Below, one piece after another: positions 33,327-42,541 of a stretch of 64,000 nt of DNA. Every line of letters begins with the position of its first letter. Within the stretch, counting starts at the first letter, position 1. The stretch comes from Thermostichus vulcanus str. 'Rupite' (GTDB taxonomy: Bacteria > Cyanobacteriota > Cyanobacteriia > Thermostichales > Thermostichaceae). Under the pieces are notes generated by a model. It searched no databases. It was not told where the DNA came from and saw only the letters and a program-made list of their open reading frames with translations. The stretch covers positions 1 to 64,000 of the forward strand of contig NZ_JAFIRA010000006.1 of NCBI RefSeq assembly GCF_022848905.1. Direction: 5' to 3'. A program made the position numbers and the translations under genes.

Positions 33327-33374
33327 AAGAAAGGGATCCCCTCTGGCTGAGGCAGGATCCCCTTTTTTGTTTTC
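33327..33374 (+). terminator. Bidirectional-looking terminator between doxX-like gene and ppk
   Basis: AAAGGGATCC (33331-33339) pairs with GGATCCCCTTTTTT (33355-33368) across a CTCTGGCTGAGGCA loop, with one bulge, and a T-run follows (CCTTTTTTGTTTTC). It suits termination of the plus-strand gene and, through the A-rich left arm, of the opposing ppk gene. The stem is built from two GGGATCC elements. Confidence 0.75.
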
Positions 33375-33412
33375 GTTGGATTTTTTAGAAAAATCATCAA
33401 AGGATCTTTACC

Positions 33413-35569
33413 CTAAATGCGGCTGGCTGACCGTTCCATCAGGCGTTGGTGGGTAGAGCGTACCTCTTCTCCTGCCTGCGGTTGCCGCTGAACGTAGGTA
33501 CCATCGGCGTGCAGTTCCCAAGCTTGTCGATTATCGCTCAAGCAGATCTCCAAAATGGCTTTCAACTCCTGCTGCAACAAGGGATCCTCCACAGGGGTGA
33601 CCACCTCGACCCGTCGGTCCAAATTGCGAGTCATGTAGTCAGCACTGCCTATAAAATATTCTTCCTGGCCATCGTTGTGAAAATAAAAAATGCGGGAATG
33701 CTCCAGAAACCGCCCAATAATGCTGATCACCCGAATTCGTTCGCTCAGGCCCGGGATCCCCGGTTTGAGGCAACACATCCCCCGCACGATCAAGTCGATC
33801 TCTACCCCCGCTTGGCTGGCTTCGTAGAGCACCTGGATCATCTGCGGATCCACCAAGGAATTCACCTTGACAATGATTCGGGCGGTTTTGCCCGCTTGAG
33901 CATGTCGTATCTCTCGTCGGATCAGGGCTTCCATCCCTTGACGAAGGGTTCTGGGGGCTACCAACAGCTTACGGAATTGCCGTTGCCGCGAATAGCCCGT
34001 CAGCAGGTTAAACAACTCCGTCACATCGTTGCCTAAGGTCTCATCACAGGTAAACAGGCCCAGATCGGTGTAGATGCGGGCCGTTTTGGAGTTGTAGTTG
34101 CCGGTGCCAATGTGCAAGTACCGCCGCAGGGATCCCCCTTCTTGCCGCACCACCAAAGCCAATTTGCAATGGATCTTCAGCCCTGGTAGTCCATAGGCTA
34201 CATGTACCCCGGCTTTTTCCAGCTTTTTGGCCCAGAGGATGTTGTTTTCTTCGTCGAAGCGGGCCTTGAGCTCCACCAGTGCCGCCACCTGTTTGCCGTT
34301 TTCTGCCGCCTGGATCAGGGATCCCACCACCGGAGAATCGCCGGAAGTGCGGTAGAGAGTTTGTTTAATGGTCAGCACCTGCGGGTCATTGGCTGCCTCT
34401 TCCAAGAAGCGCTCCACACTAGCACTGAAGGAATCGTAGGGGTGGTGGACCAGCAGATCCCCCTCCCGGATAATCGAGAAGATATCCACCGGCTCCTCGC
34501 TGACCGAGGGTGTGCGCAGGCGAATGGGGCTGACTGCTCCCCAAGGGGGATCCTTCAAATCGGGACGATCCAGGCTCATAAAAGCCATTAATCCCCCCAT
34601 ATTCAGAAGGCCATCCACCTCATACACCGAGTCGCTGTCGAGGCGCATCTCTTCACTTAGCCGCTGCCGGATCGCCGCTGGGGTGTGCCTGGCGATCTCC
34701 ATCCGCACCACCGAACCAAAGCGACGTTTGCGCAGTTCCTCCTGAATGGCTGAGAGCAGATCATCGGCTTCATCCTCTTGGATTTCCAGATCAGCATCGC
34801 GGGTAATGCGGAAGGGATAGTATTCCAGCACCTGCATGCCGACGAACAACGACTCCAGGTTGTGGGCAATCACCTGCTCCAGCGGTACAAAGCTCAGCCC
34901 ATCCTTGAGCGGAACAAAGCGGGGCAAGGTATTGGGCACTTTCACACGGGCAAAATGTTCCTTGCCGGTTTCTGGATCCCGTACCACCACTGCCAGACTC
35001 AGGCTGAGATTGGAAATATAAGGAAACGGATGCCCTGGGTCCACCGCCAAAGGCGTGAGGACCGGAAACAAGCGGCTCTCAAAGTAATCCCGCAGCTCCT
35101 GCCGTTCCGACTCCGCCAGATCTGAAAACTCGCGGATGTGGATCCCCTGTTCCGCCAGCTTGGGCAACAGATCTTGTCGGAAGCAAGTGTGCAACTTTTG
35201 AATCAGGGGCCGTAGGTGCTGCGAGATCTGCCGCAACTGTTGCTGCGGGGTGAGGCCATCCGGGGTCAAGGTCAAAACGCCCGTTTCCAACTGGCGGCGA
35301 ATCACCGCCACCCGCACCATAAAAAACTCATCCAGGTTGGTCTCGAAAATAGCCAGAAATTTTAACCGTTCCAGCAGTGGCGTGCGCTCATCTAGAGCCT
35401 CATGCAAAACCCGTGCGTTGAATTCAATCCAGCTCAGCTCCCGGTTAAAGTACTGATCCGGTCGGGCATAGCCTTCTTTGATCGGAGTCGCCGGGATCCC
35501 TGGATGGCCAGCGGAAACCTCTGGGTTGAAGTCTAACGACGGGTCAGTTTCCCTGGGGTGCGACATCAT
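33413..35569 (-). CDS. ppk1: Polyphosphate kinase 1
   Basis: Makes polyphosphate from ATP. The 718-residue protein has the N-terminal domain (YFNRELSWIEFNARVLHEAL), the head domain, and the two phospholipase-D-like catalytic domains. LKIHCKLALVVRQEGGSLRR then YLHIGTGNYNSKTARIYTDL contains the histidine autophosphorylated in PPK1, and IGSADYMTRNLDRRVEVVTP the second catalytic block. The length is normal. The start is ATG 35569. Polyphosphate stores phosphate and serves in stress survival. It is convergent with the DoxX gene. Confidence 0.95.
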   Translation of the reverse strand: MMSHPRETDPSLDFNPEVSAGHPGIPATPIKEGYARPDQYFNRELSWIEFNARVLHEALDERTPLLERLKFLAIFETNLDEFFMVRVAVIRRQLETGVLTLTPDGLTPQQQLRQISQHLRPLIQKLHTCFRQDLLPKLAEQGIHIREFSDLAESERQELRDYFESRLFPVLTPLAVDPGHPFPYISNLSLSLAVVVRDPETGKEHFARVKVPNTLPRFVPLKDGLSFVPLEQVIAHNLESLFVGMQVLEYYPFRITRDADLEIQEDEADDLLSAIQEELRKRRFGSVVRMEIARHTPAAIRQRLSEEMRLDSDSVYEVDGLLNMGGLMAFMSLDRPDLKDPPWGAVSPIRLRTPSVSEEPVDIFSIIREGDLLVHHPYDSFSASVERFLEEAANDPQVLTIKQTLYRTSGDSPVVGSLIQAAENGKQVAALVELKARFDEENNILWAKKLEKAGVHVAYGLPGLKIHCKLALVVRQEGGSLRRYLHIGTGNYNSKTARIYTDLGLFTCDETLGNDVTELFNLLTGYSRQRQFRKLLVAPRTLRQGMEALIRREIRHAQAGKTARIIVKVNSLVDPQMIQVLYEASQAGVEIDLIVRGMCCLKPGIPGLSERIRVISIIGRFLEHSRIFYFHNDGQEEYFIGSADYMTRNLDRRVEVVTPVEDPLLQQELKAILEICLSDNRQAWELHADGTYVQRQPQAGEEVRSTHQRLMERSASRI

Positions 35570-35626
35570 AGTGGTGGGGGTTAGGTTGTCTGGGACACAT
35601 CAACAATGGTTTGAGTCGCCCCAATC

Positions 35627-36604
35627 CTACCCTGCTGGATCCTGGTTGTGGGAGAGATCCTGCCTCTGGCCCATTGATGCCGACAGAATCGGCTTCGGCG
35701 GGCGTTCTGGCAACAGTCCTTGGGAGCGAGTCAGAAGAATTACCTGGAGGAGGATCCCAATGAGCAAAATGCGCAGTGGGCCAGCCCGCGTCGTCCATTG
35801 AGCCGGCAAGCGGTTGGTCAACAGTTCACTCCCCGACCACACCCCCCAAATCACCAGTGCTCCTAACAGAGACCCGCGATTGTTGCCACTGCCCCCCGCG
35901 ATCAACATCACCCAAACAATAAAAGTGGCAAACTCCGGCTGAAACGCCTCCGGGCTGATGAAATTGACAAAATGGGCGTAGAGGGCTCCCGCCAATCCCA
36001 TTACCATGGATCCGAGCACAAACGCCTGCAAGCGAAATTTCAGCACACTCTTGCCCGCCGCCAGGGTAGCCGGTTCATCCTCCCGAATTGCCCGCAGCAC
36101 CCGGCCCCAGGGGGAGCGATAGGCCCGCTCACTGCCCCAGTACACCACCAGCAAAATCAGCAGCACCAACCCCAGGTAGAGCAGCGTATCTTGCCCTGGG
36201 ATCCAACCGCGAAAGGGGCGAGGAATGCGGGTAATGCCCCGTACCCCATTGGTCAGCCAGCCCTCATTTTTCAGGATTTGGCTGATGATCTCAGCGATGC
36301 CGATGGTGGCAATGGCTAGGTAGTCAGAGCGGAGCTTGAGGGTGATGAGGCCAATTAAGAAGGCGATGGATCCCGCTGCTGCCAAAGCCGTGAGAAACCC
36401 CACCCAAAAGGGCAGGCCAAACCCACCCAAGTGATCGCTGGTGAGGGGAGTGGTCACAATGGCACTGGCATAAGCCCCTACCGCAAAAAAAGCCCCGACC
36501 CCAATGTTGAACATGCCCGCGTAGCCCCACTGCAAATTCAGGCCCAACACCAGCACGCCGTAGATCCCGACCAAAATTAAAAAGAAAATGCCATAGCTCA
36601 GCAT
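35627..36604 (-). CDS. livM: Branched-chain/neutral amino acid ABC permease, LivM type
   Basis: Membrane permease of the HAAT family. GLNLQWGYAGMFNIGVGAFF is the LivM signature (N-L-x-x-G-Y-x-G-x-x-x-x-G), IGLITLKLRSDYLAIATIGI the conserved cytosolic loop, and PWGRVLRAIREDEPATLAAG the EAA-like coupling segment. About eight helices. In cyanobacteria the NatC/NatD pair of the N-I neutral amino acid transporter, or the Urt urea permeases, look like this; the order cannot be settled here. The start overlaps the livH stop by 1 base (TGATG). The ATPases and binding protein are not in the window. Confidence 0.88.
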   Translation of the reverse strand: MLSYGIFFLILVGIYGVLVLGLNLQWGYAGMFNIGVGAFFAVGAYASAIVTTPLTSDHLGGFGLPFWVGFLTALAAAGSIAFLIGLITLKLRSDYLAIATIGIAEIISQILKNEGWLTNGVRGITRIPRPFRGWIPGQDTLLYLGLVLLILLVVYWGSERAYRSPWGRVLRAIREDEPATLAAGKSVLKFRLQAFVLGSMVMGLAGALYAHFVNFISPEAFQPEFATFIVWVMLIAGGSGNNRGSLLGALVIWGVWSGSELLTNRLPAQWTTRAGPLRILLIGILLQVILLTRSQGLLPERPPKPILSASMGQRQDLSHNQDPAG

Positions 36605-37461
36605 CAGGCACGTCCTCCAAACAGTCCGGTGGGCCGAATGATCAGCATCAGCACCAAAATGGCAAAGGCCACCGCCGTCTTGTAGGCAGGGCTAATCACC
36701 AACGTCGAGAGTTCCTCCGCCACGCCGATCACCAAGCCCCCTGCGATCGCCCCATACGGACGACCAATCCCTCCCAAGATCGTCGCCGCAAAGATCGGCA
36801 ACAACAGCCGCCAGCCCATGGTGGGGTGCAGACGGGTATCCATGCCCAGAAACATGCCCGCCGCACAGGCCAAAATGGCGCCAATGGCCCAGGTCCAGAG
36901 GATAATGCTCTCCGTATCAATGCCAGTGACCTTGGCCAAATCAAAATTGTCAGCCATGGCTCGCATCGCTTTGCCCACTCGGGTGCGTTGCAGGAAGAAA
37001 TGCAGCGCCACCACCAACAGGGCTGTCCCGAGCAAGATGACCGCCCAGTCGGGTTTGAGTCGTAGCCCCCAAAACCGCCAAGGTAGTTGAAGGCTGCTGC
37101 GATACACTTGATTGTTGGGCCCCCAAATAATTTGCACCAAGCTGCGCAAAATCAAGGCTGTGCCAAAAGAGGAGATGAGCAAAATCACCGGGGCTTCCCG
37201 ACGTAAACGCCGATAGATCAATTGGTCAATCACAACGGCACAGAGTACCGTGGCCAGCGCTGCCGGGATCAAGCTCACCCCGATGGGCCAACCCAAGGAC
37301 ACAAAGCTGAGGCCGAAGTAAGCCCCAAGAGTCATCAAGTCGCCATGGGCAAAATTGGCAAAGCGCAAAATGCCAAACGTGAGGGATACCCCAATGGCCC
37401 CCAAGGCATAAATACTGCCCAACACCAGACCATAGATGAGAAGTTGCAACAAACTGGTCAC
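36604..37461 (-). CDS. livH: Branched-chain/neutral amino acid ABC permease, LivH type
   Basis: Partner permease of the LivM gene that follows. LLIYGLVLGSIYALGAIGVS and LTFGILRFANFAHGDLMTLG are the LivH N-terminal signature, VGKAMRAMADNFDLAKVTGI the coupling loop, and GGIGRPYGAIAGGLVIGVAE the last conserved region. I place the start at GTG 37461 (VTSLLQLLIYG) because the upstream extension to 37545 is not family-like. The substrate cannot be told from sequence. Confidence 0.88.
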   Translation of the reverse strand: MTSLLQLLIYGLVLGSIYALGAIGVSLTFGILRFANFAHGDLMTLGAYFGLSFVSLGWPIGVSLIPAALATVLCAVVIDQLIYRRLRREAPVILLISSFGTALILRSLVQIIWGPNNQVYRSSLQLPWRFWGLRLKPDWAVILLGTALLVVALHFFLQRTRVGKAMRAMADNFDLAKVTGIDTESIILWTWAIGAILACAAGMFLGMDTRLHPTMGWRLLLPIFAATILGGIGRPYGAIAGGLVIGVAEELSTLVISPAYKTAVAFAILVLMLIIRPTGLFGGRA

Positions 37462-37696
37462 GTGAATGCCATAGAGAGAGACTTTGCACTGATGATGACA
37501 CGGGATCCACCTCAGCAGGGATCCGACTGGGGAGGATCTGCTCACTTAGGGTTGATTAGAGAAGCCGGCGCTGTATGCAGAGCATCAGTTTGGCCGGTGG
37601 ATCTCGTGGCTCTCTTTTTTGGGGATTGTGACGGGGAGCAGGCTAAGTTTGACTTCTCTGTTGGCTTTTGATTGTTCACTTCCAACCTCTGGCGAC

Positions 37697-38572
37697 ATGA
37701 GTTCTCCGGCCATCCAGTGGTATCCCGGCCATATTGCCAAGGCCATCAGCCAGTTGCGCGAACAGTTGCAGCGGGTGGATGTGGTGATTGAGGTCTTGGA
37801 TGCGCGGATCCCGTTGGCCAGTCGTCATCCAGAGTTGGGTCAGTGGTTGGGAGAAAAGCCGCGAGTTTTGGCCCTGAACAGGGTGGATTGTGTGGATCCC
37901 TCCGCTCTCAAGGCTTGGCAGGATTGGTTTACTGGGCAAGGGATCCCGGTTTATCCCACCAATGGCCAGTCGGGAGAAGGGGTAAATCGTCTCAAACAGG
38001 CGATCCTGCAGCTGGGGCAATCGGTCAACGCACGGCGCCAACAACGGGGGATGCGACCTCGCGCCATTCGAGCGGTGGTGGTAGGTTTTCCCAACGTGGG
38101 CAAATCCGCCCTGTTGAATCGCCTCTTGGGGCGGAGAGTGGCGGAGAGTGCGGCTCGACCGGGGGTGACACGGCAACTGCGCTGGGTGCGCTTGGGTGGC
38201 GATCTGGATTTGCTGGATTCGCCGGGGATCATCCCCCCCCTGTTGCCGGATCAAGAGGCTGCAACCAAACTGGCCATCTGTGATGATATTGGCGAGGCCG
38301 CCTACACACCAGAGTTGGTGGCAGCCCATTTTTTGGATCACGTGCGGATGGTTCATCCTCAGGCAGAGGCGATTTTGCAAAAGCGCTATGGTTGGTCAGC
38401 AGGGATCCCAACCGGAGAAGTGGCTGTGCATGAGTTGGCAGAGCGGCACTACCAAGGGGATCTGGAACGGGCGGCACGGCAGATCCTGAACGACTATCGC
38501 AAGGGGTTGTTGGGGCCACTGGCGCTGGAGTTACCCTCGACCCCTCAGGCAACAGCTGGCCCGCAGGAGTGA
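37697..38572 (+). CDS. rbgA: Ribosome biogenesis GTPase YlqF/RbgA
   Basis: Circularly permuted GTPase needed for late 50S assembly. From ATG 37697, 291 residues: IQWYPGHIAKAISQLREQL is the family N-terminus; the G4 motif LNRVD comes before G1 GFPNVGKSALLNRL, then G3 LDSPGIIPP, the permuted order. The C-terminal helical domain contains LHxLA-type helices (VAVHELAERHYQGDLERAAR). The frame is open further upstream but the extra 26 residues are not conserved in kind. Confidence 0.92.
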   Translation: MSSPAIQWYPGHIAKAISQLREQLQRVDVVIEVLDARIPLASRHPELGQWLGEKPRVLALNRVDCVDPSALKAWQDWFTGQGIPVYPTNGQSGEGVNRLKQAILQLGQSVNARRQQRGMRPRAIRAVVVGFPNVGKSALLNRLLGRRVAESAARPGVTRQLRWVRLGGDLDLLDSPGIIPPLLPDQEAATKLAICDDIGEAAYTPELVAAHFLDHVRMVHPQAEAILQKRYGWSAGIPTGEVAVHELAERHYQGDLERAARQILNDYRKGLLGPLALELPSTPQATAGPQE

Positions 38573-38630
38573 ACAGCCCTACTGTGAACACCCCTAAAAT
38601 GGAAATTGAGCATCATTGCTGTGATCCCCC

Positions 38631-39929
38631 ATGATCCCTTCGCACCTCTCCGTCTCCTCAACGGTCTCCACCTATTCTGTTGACTTGGATTGTGATGTGG
38701 GAATTGTAGGGGCCGGTATGGTGGGATCCACCCTGGCAGTTGCTCTGGGTCAAGCTGGGATCCGAGTCGCATTGATCGAAAGCCGCGATCTGGGTCAGGG
38801 GGTCGGGCCGGATGGACGCGCCAGTGCGCTGGCTTTGGGAACGGCGCGTATTCTGGAACGGCTTGGGGTGTGGCCTCTAATGCAGTCTTGGGGGGTTTCC
38901 CCCATTCACCGCATTCAAGTCTCGGATGGAGAGAGCCCACTGGTGGCTCAGTTGCGCCGCGAAATGATCCAAGCGCCCGCTCTGGGTTACATCGTGGAGA
39001 ACCAGATCACCCAAAAAGCCCTGTTGCAGCGGATCCGGGAGTGCCCTTCCGTAACGGTTTTGAGCCCAGCCCAAGTGCAAGGGTTTTCGGCTCGACCCGA
39101 TCATATGCAGGTGGAGCTGTCCCAGGAGGGATCCCGACACACCCTGCGAACCGCTGTGTTGGTAGGGGCGGATGGAGCTCGTTCACAGCTACGGGAATGG
39201 GCGGGGATCCCGGTATCCCGTTGGGGCTATGGGCAGGTGTGCATTGTTTCCACCCTTACCCACGAGTTGCCCCATGCCCAAGTGGCTTACGAACGGTTTC
39301 AGCCCAGTGGCCCCTTCGCCATTTTGCCCACCCCCGATCCGCACCGAAGTTGTGTGGTTTGGACCGCCCGACAGTCAGACCGAGAGCGATTGATGAGCCT
39401 GCCGGAGGAGGAGTTTTTACAGGCCATTCAGCCCTCCTTTGGCTCCCAGTTGGGGGCTTTGCTGGCGGCTTCCCCCAGGGCTTGTTACGAACCGCAGCGA
39501 TCCCATGCCCAAACCTATATCGGATCCCGGCTGGCCTTAGTTGGGGATGCCGCCCACACCACCCACCCGGTAGGGGGGCAAGGGGTGAATTTGGGCATGA
39601 GGGATGTGGCCGCTTTGACCGCCCTGCTGATCGAGGCGAAAACCACGGGCAGGGATCCCGGTGCTCCGGCCCTACTGCAGGCCTACGAGCGCTGTCGCCG
39701 CCCAGAAAACGAACTTGTCCTGTTCGGAACCGATACTGCCAATCGCCTCTTCTCCAACCGGAACGGGCTGCTGCTGATCTTGCGTCGCCTTGGATTGTGG
39801 AGCCTGGACTCTCTGCCATTGCTCAAACCGGCATTGATGCGTCAGGCCATGGGGATCCGCCCTCAACAACCGCAATTGCAACAGCTCCCCAGCCTCAGCC
39901 ACCCGGAGCCGCTGCCCACCCCTGTCTAA
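38631..39929 (+). CDS. UbiH/Coq6-family FAD-dependent hydroxylase
   Basis: Flavoprotein monooxygenase, 432 residues. DVGIVGAGMVGSTLAVALGQ is the dinucleotide-binding G-x-G-x-x-G motif, VGADGARSQLREWAG the DG motif, and ALVGDAAHTTHPVGGQGVNL the FAD-binding G-D motif. The usual substrates are polyprenyl benzoquinol precursors. Cyanobacteria make plastoquinone instead, so the reaction here is uncertain. The start is ATG 38631, 58 bp after rbgA. A quinone or other aromatic ring hydroxylation is likely. Confidence 0.85.
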   Translation: MIPSHLSVSSTVSTYSVDLDCDVGIVGAGMVGSTLAVALGQAGIRVALIESRDLGQGVGPDGRASALALGTARILERLGVWPLMQSWGVSPIHRIQVSDGESPLVAQLRREMIQAPALGYIVENQITQKALLQRIRECPSVTVLSPAQVQGFSARPDHMQVELSQEGSRHTLRTAVLVGADGARSQLREWAGIPVSRWGYGQVCIVSTLTHELPHAQVAYERFQPSGPFAILPTPDPHRSCVVWTARQSDRERLMSLPEEEFLQAIQPSFGSQLGALLAASPRACYEPQRSHAQTYIGSRLALVGDAAHTTHPVGGQGVNLGMRDVAALTALLIEAKTTGRDPGAPALLQAYERCRRPENELVLFGTDTANRLFSNRNGLLLILRRLGLWSLDSLPLLKPALMRQAMGIRPQQPQLQQLPSLSHPEPLPTPV

Positions 39930-40041
39930 TCCATCCTGAATCCATCCTGTTTTGAAAGCTACAAAAGTTCAGCCGGGGATCCTCTACTGTGTCTCCACCG
40001 CATTTTATGCGACCAAAAACTGACATTCACGGTGGGATCCC

Positions 40042-41481
40042 ATGACCCCAGGACTCCGTCCCGCAGATTTCAAGATCTCTGAGCGCTCTACTGCCCTGAC
40101 CGCCCTGCAGGAGGAGCTAGAAGGGATCCCTTGCACCACCGAGCCGCAACAACTGAGCAAGCTGTCCATCGACTGGCATACCTTTAGCCCGGTTCTGAGC
40201 GAGAAACTGGCTGGCAAGCGGGCGGATATTGTCTATTTCCCCACCAGCGAAGCCGAGGTGATTCGCATCATCCAAGCCTGTGTCCGTCATCGGATCCCCC
40301 TCACCCCCCGTGGTGCCGGTACCGGCAACTATGGACAAGCCGTACCTCTAGAAGGCGGTGTGGTGCTGGATATAACCCGCATGCAGTCGATTCTCTGGAC
40401 GAAAGGGGGAATCATGCGGGTTCAGCCGGGAGTCAAACTGATGGCCATGGAAAAAGAGGCCCGCAAAACGGGGTGGGAGGTGCGCATGGCTCCTTCTACC
40501 TTTCGGACGGCCACGGTGGGAGGATTTGTTTCCGGTGGGTTTGGTGGCATTGGCTCCATTACCTACGGGGTGCTACGGGAACGGGGCAATATCCTCGGTC
40601 TGCAGGTGGTCACCATGGAAGCCGAGCCGCAAATCTTAGAGCTACGCGGGGAGGCTGTGCATCAGGTCAGTCACGCTTGGGGGGTTAACGGTATCATCAC
40701 CGAGATGGAAATGCCCCTGGGCATGGCCTATCCCTGGGCGGAGTGCATTGTGGTCTTCGATGATTTTATGCAGTCGGCCCGTTTCTGTCAGCGGTTGGGA
40801 GAGTCGGACGGCATCGTCAAGCGGATGATCAGCCTCCATGCCTGGCCAATCCCCAGCTACTTTGTCGCCCTTAAGCCCTATCTACCAGAGGGATCCCATG
40901 CGGCCCTATTGCTAATCGCCGAAAACTCCTTGGAACCGCTGGCGGATTTGGTCAAGGAGTGGGGAGGCCAAATCACCTATACCAAGCCGGCTGCCGTTTG
41001 CGTCGGCGGGACGACATCCTCAACCGGTAAGGGCATCACCCTAATGGAATATGGCTACAATCACACCACCTTGCATGCCCGCACTGCGGATCCCAGCCTG
41101 ACCTACATCGACTGCCTCTTCCCTGCCGATCCGGACCTCAAGGCGATGGAATACCTCTACAGAACGTTGGCGGAAGAGATGATGATCCACATCGAGTACC
41201 TGCGTCTGAATGGCAAAGTCACCGCCCTCGGCGGTCAGTTGGTGCGCTATACCAGCGAAGCTCGCCTGCGGGAGATCATGCAAATCCATCGGGATCAAGG
41301 GGTGCATGTCCACGATTGCCACGATTTCACCCTCGATAGCCTACAGAAGAAAGATGCCAGCAACCGCAACCAACAATTGGAACTGAAAAAACGCACGGAT
41401 CCCTTGGGTTTGCTGAACCCCGGCAAGCTAAAAGCTTGGATGGAATGGCAAGCGCAACAAACAGGGTCGCCGAGCATGTAA
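40042..41481 (+). CDS. FAD-linked oxidase/dehydrogenase (GlcD-like, FAD_binding_4)
   Basis: A 479-residue flavoenzyme of the vanillyl-alcohol oxidase fold. VYFPTSEAEVIRIIQACVRH then IPLTPRGAGTGNYGQAVPLE contains the pyrophosphate-binding P-R-G-x-G-T, with further FAD-binding blocks GVVLDITRMQSI, MRVQPGVKLMAMEK and TATVGGFVSGGFGGIGSITY. The C-terminus (DPLGLLNPGKL) is typical of lactate, glycolate and D-2-hydroxyacid dehydrogenases. The substrate is unknown. It lies 112 bp after the UbiH-like gene in the same direction. Confidence 0.85.
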   Translation: MTPGLRPADFKISERSTALTALQEELEGIPCTTEPQQLSKLSIDWHTFSPVLSEKLAGKRADIVYFPTSEAEVIRIIQACVRHRIPLTPRGAGTGNYGQAVPLEGGVVLDITRMQSILWTKGGIMRVQPGVKLMAMEKEARKTGWEVRMAPSTFRTATVGGFVSGGFGGIGSITYGVLRERGNILGLQVVTMEAEPQILELRGEAVHQVSHAWGVNGIITEMEMPLGMAYPWAECIVVFDDFMQSARFCQRLGESDGIVKRMISLHAWPIPSYFVALKPYLPEGSHAALLLIAENSLEPLADLVKEWGGQITYTKPAAVCVGGTTSSTGKGITLMEYGYNHTTLHARTADPSLTYIDCLFPADPDLKAMEYLYRTLAEEMMIHIEYLRLNGKVTALGGQLVRYTSEARLREIMQIHRDQGVHVHDCHDFTLDSLQKKDASNRNQQLELKKRTDPLGLLNPGKLKAWMEWQAQQTGSPSM

Positions 41482-41561
41482 CGACCATCAGCGGCTTTGG
41501 ATGGGTGGGCATTCTTAGCCGCCTGATTGTAGCCTAGTCAAGTGTTTTTATTCCTCCACCC

Positions 41562-42464
41562 ATGTTGGTTGCTCACGATTTGCACAAAACTTATACCAAC
41601 GTGGAAGTGGTACGCGGCGTAGAACTCACCCTGGATACGGGCGAGGTGCTGGGGTTGCTGGGGCCGAATGGAGCCGGCAAAAGTACCACTATGGGTATGC
41701 TCTACGGCATGGTGGTGCCCACACAGGGATTTGTCCGCCTGGATCACCTCGATATCCACACTCAGGGATCCTTGGCCCGCCGCCAAATGGGCGTGGTTAC
41801 CCAAGATGACAACCTGGATCCAGACTTGAATGTCTACGAGAACCTGATCTGCTTTGCCCGCCATTGTCGCCTCATCGGGCGTGAGGCCAACCATCGGGTG
41901 GCGGAGGTGATGGAGCAAGTAAGCTTGCTCGGGCGAGAAAAGGCCAACGTAGAGGAGCTTTCCGGCGGATTAAAACGGCGGTTGGTGCTGGCACGGGCAT
42001 TGTTGAACAACCCGAAAATTGTCTTTTTGGATGAGCCCACCACCGGATTGGATCCCGATGCCCGCCAAGACTTTTGGAAATTGGTGACCCAACTGCGGCA
42101 GGCGGGGCGGGGGGTGTTGCTCACCACCCACTACATGGACGAGGCAGAACGGTTGTGCGACCGGCTGTTGTTGATGCAGCAGGGGCAAATTGTGGATCGG
42201 GGCACTCCAGCCCAGCTGATCGAACGGGTGGTGGGGCAGGAGGTTTTGGAGGTGGAAGGGATCCCGGCGGAGCGGATAGAAGCGTTGGCAGAACGGGCGG
42301 GGATGTGGTGGCGCCCCTTCAGCACCGGTTTTTTGGTGGTCTTGCCCAGCACCGATCCGCAATCTTTTTTCCATCGCGTTGAAGATGAACAGCCGAGCCG
42401 ACTGTTGCGCCGCAAAGCCAACCTAGAAGATGTCTTCCTGCGTCTGACCGGGGATCGCCTCTAG
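41562..42464 (+). CDS. ABC-2 type exporter ATPase (DrrA/CcmA-like)
   Basis: A 300-residue ATPase. Walker A GLLGPNGAGKSTT, Q-loop VTQDDNLD, signature ELSGGLKRRLVLARAL (SGGLK variant seen in DrrA-like proteins), Walker B IVFLDEPTTGLD and switch TTHYMDEAE. The C-terminal 70 residues, ending LEDVFLRLTGDRL, resemble the DrrA regulatory domain. The matching ABC-2 permease is not adjacent: the next gene is a complete half-transporter. The partner is therefore elsewhere or lost. Confidence 0.88.
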   Translation: MLVAHDLHKTYTNVEVVRGVELTLDTGEVLGLLGPNGAGKSTTMGMLYGMVVPTQGFVRLDHLDIHTQGSLARRQMGVVTQDDNLDPDLNVYENLICFARHCRLIGREANHRVAEVMEQVSLLGREKANVEELSGGLKRRLVLARALLNNPKIVFLDEPTTGLDPDARQDFWKLVTQLRQAGRGVLLTTHYMDEAERLCDRLLLMQQGQIVDRGTPAQLIERVVGQEVLEVEGIPAERIEALAERAGMWWRPFSTGFLVVLPSTDPQSFFHRVEDEQPSRLLRRKANLEDVFLRLTGDRL

Positions 42465-42541
42465 AGAACCCAGATAGATCCCTACCGGGGGGATCCGGCT
42501 CAGCGCTAGAGTGAGAGAAGACGCAGGGAGTAAGTAAGCAA

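Noticed and set aside
35478-35801. ORF across the ppk/livM junction
   Set aside because: It runs antisense to both gene ends and shows no protein-like pattern.
37222-37671. 149-codon plus-strand ORF before rbgA
   Set aside because: It is antisense to livH and its predicted protein is of low complexity typical of a shadow frame.
38870-39955. 361-codon plus-strand ORF overlapping the UbiH-like gene
   Set aside because: It is the shifted frame of a gene with complete FAD motifs; it is Gly/Pro/Arg-rich without a domain.
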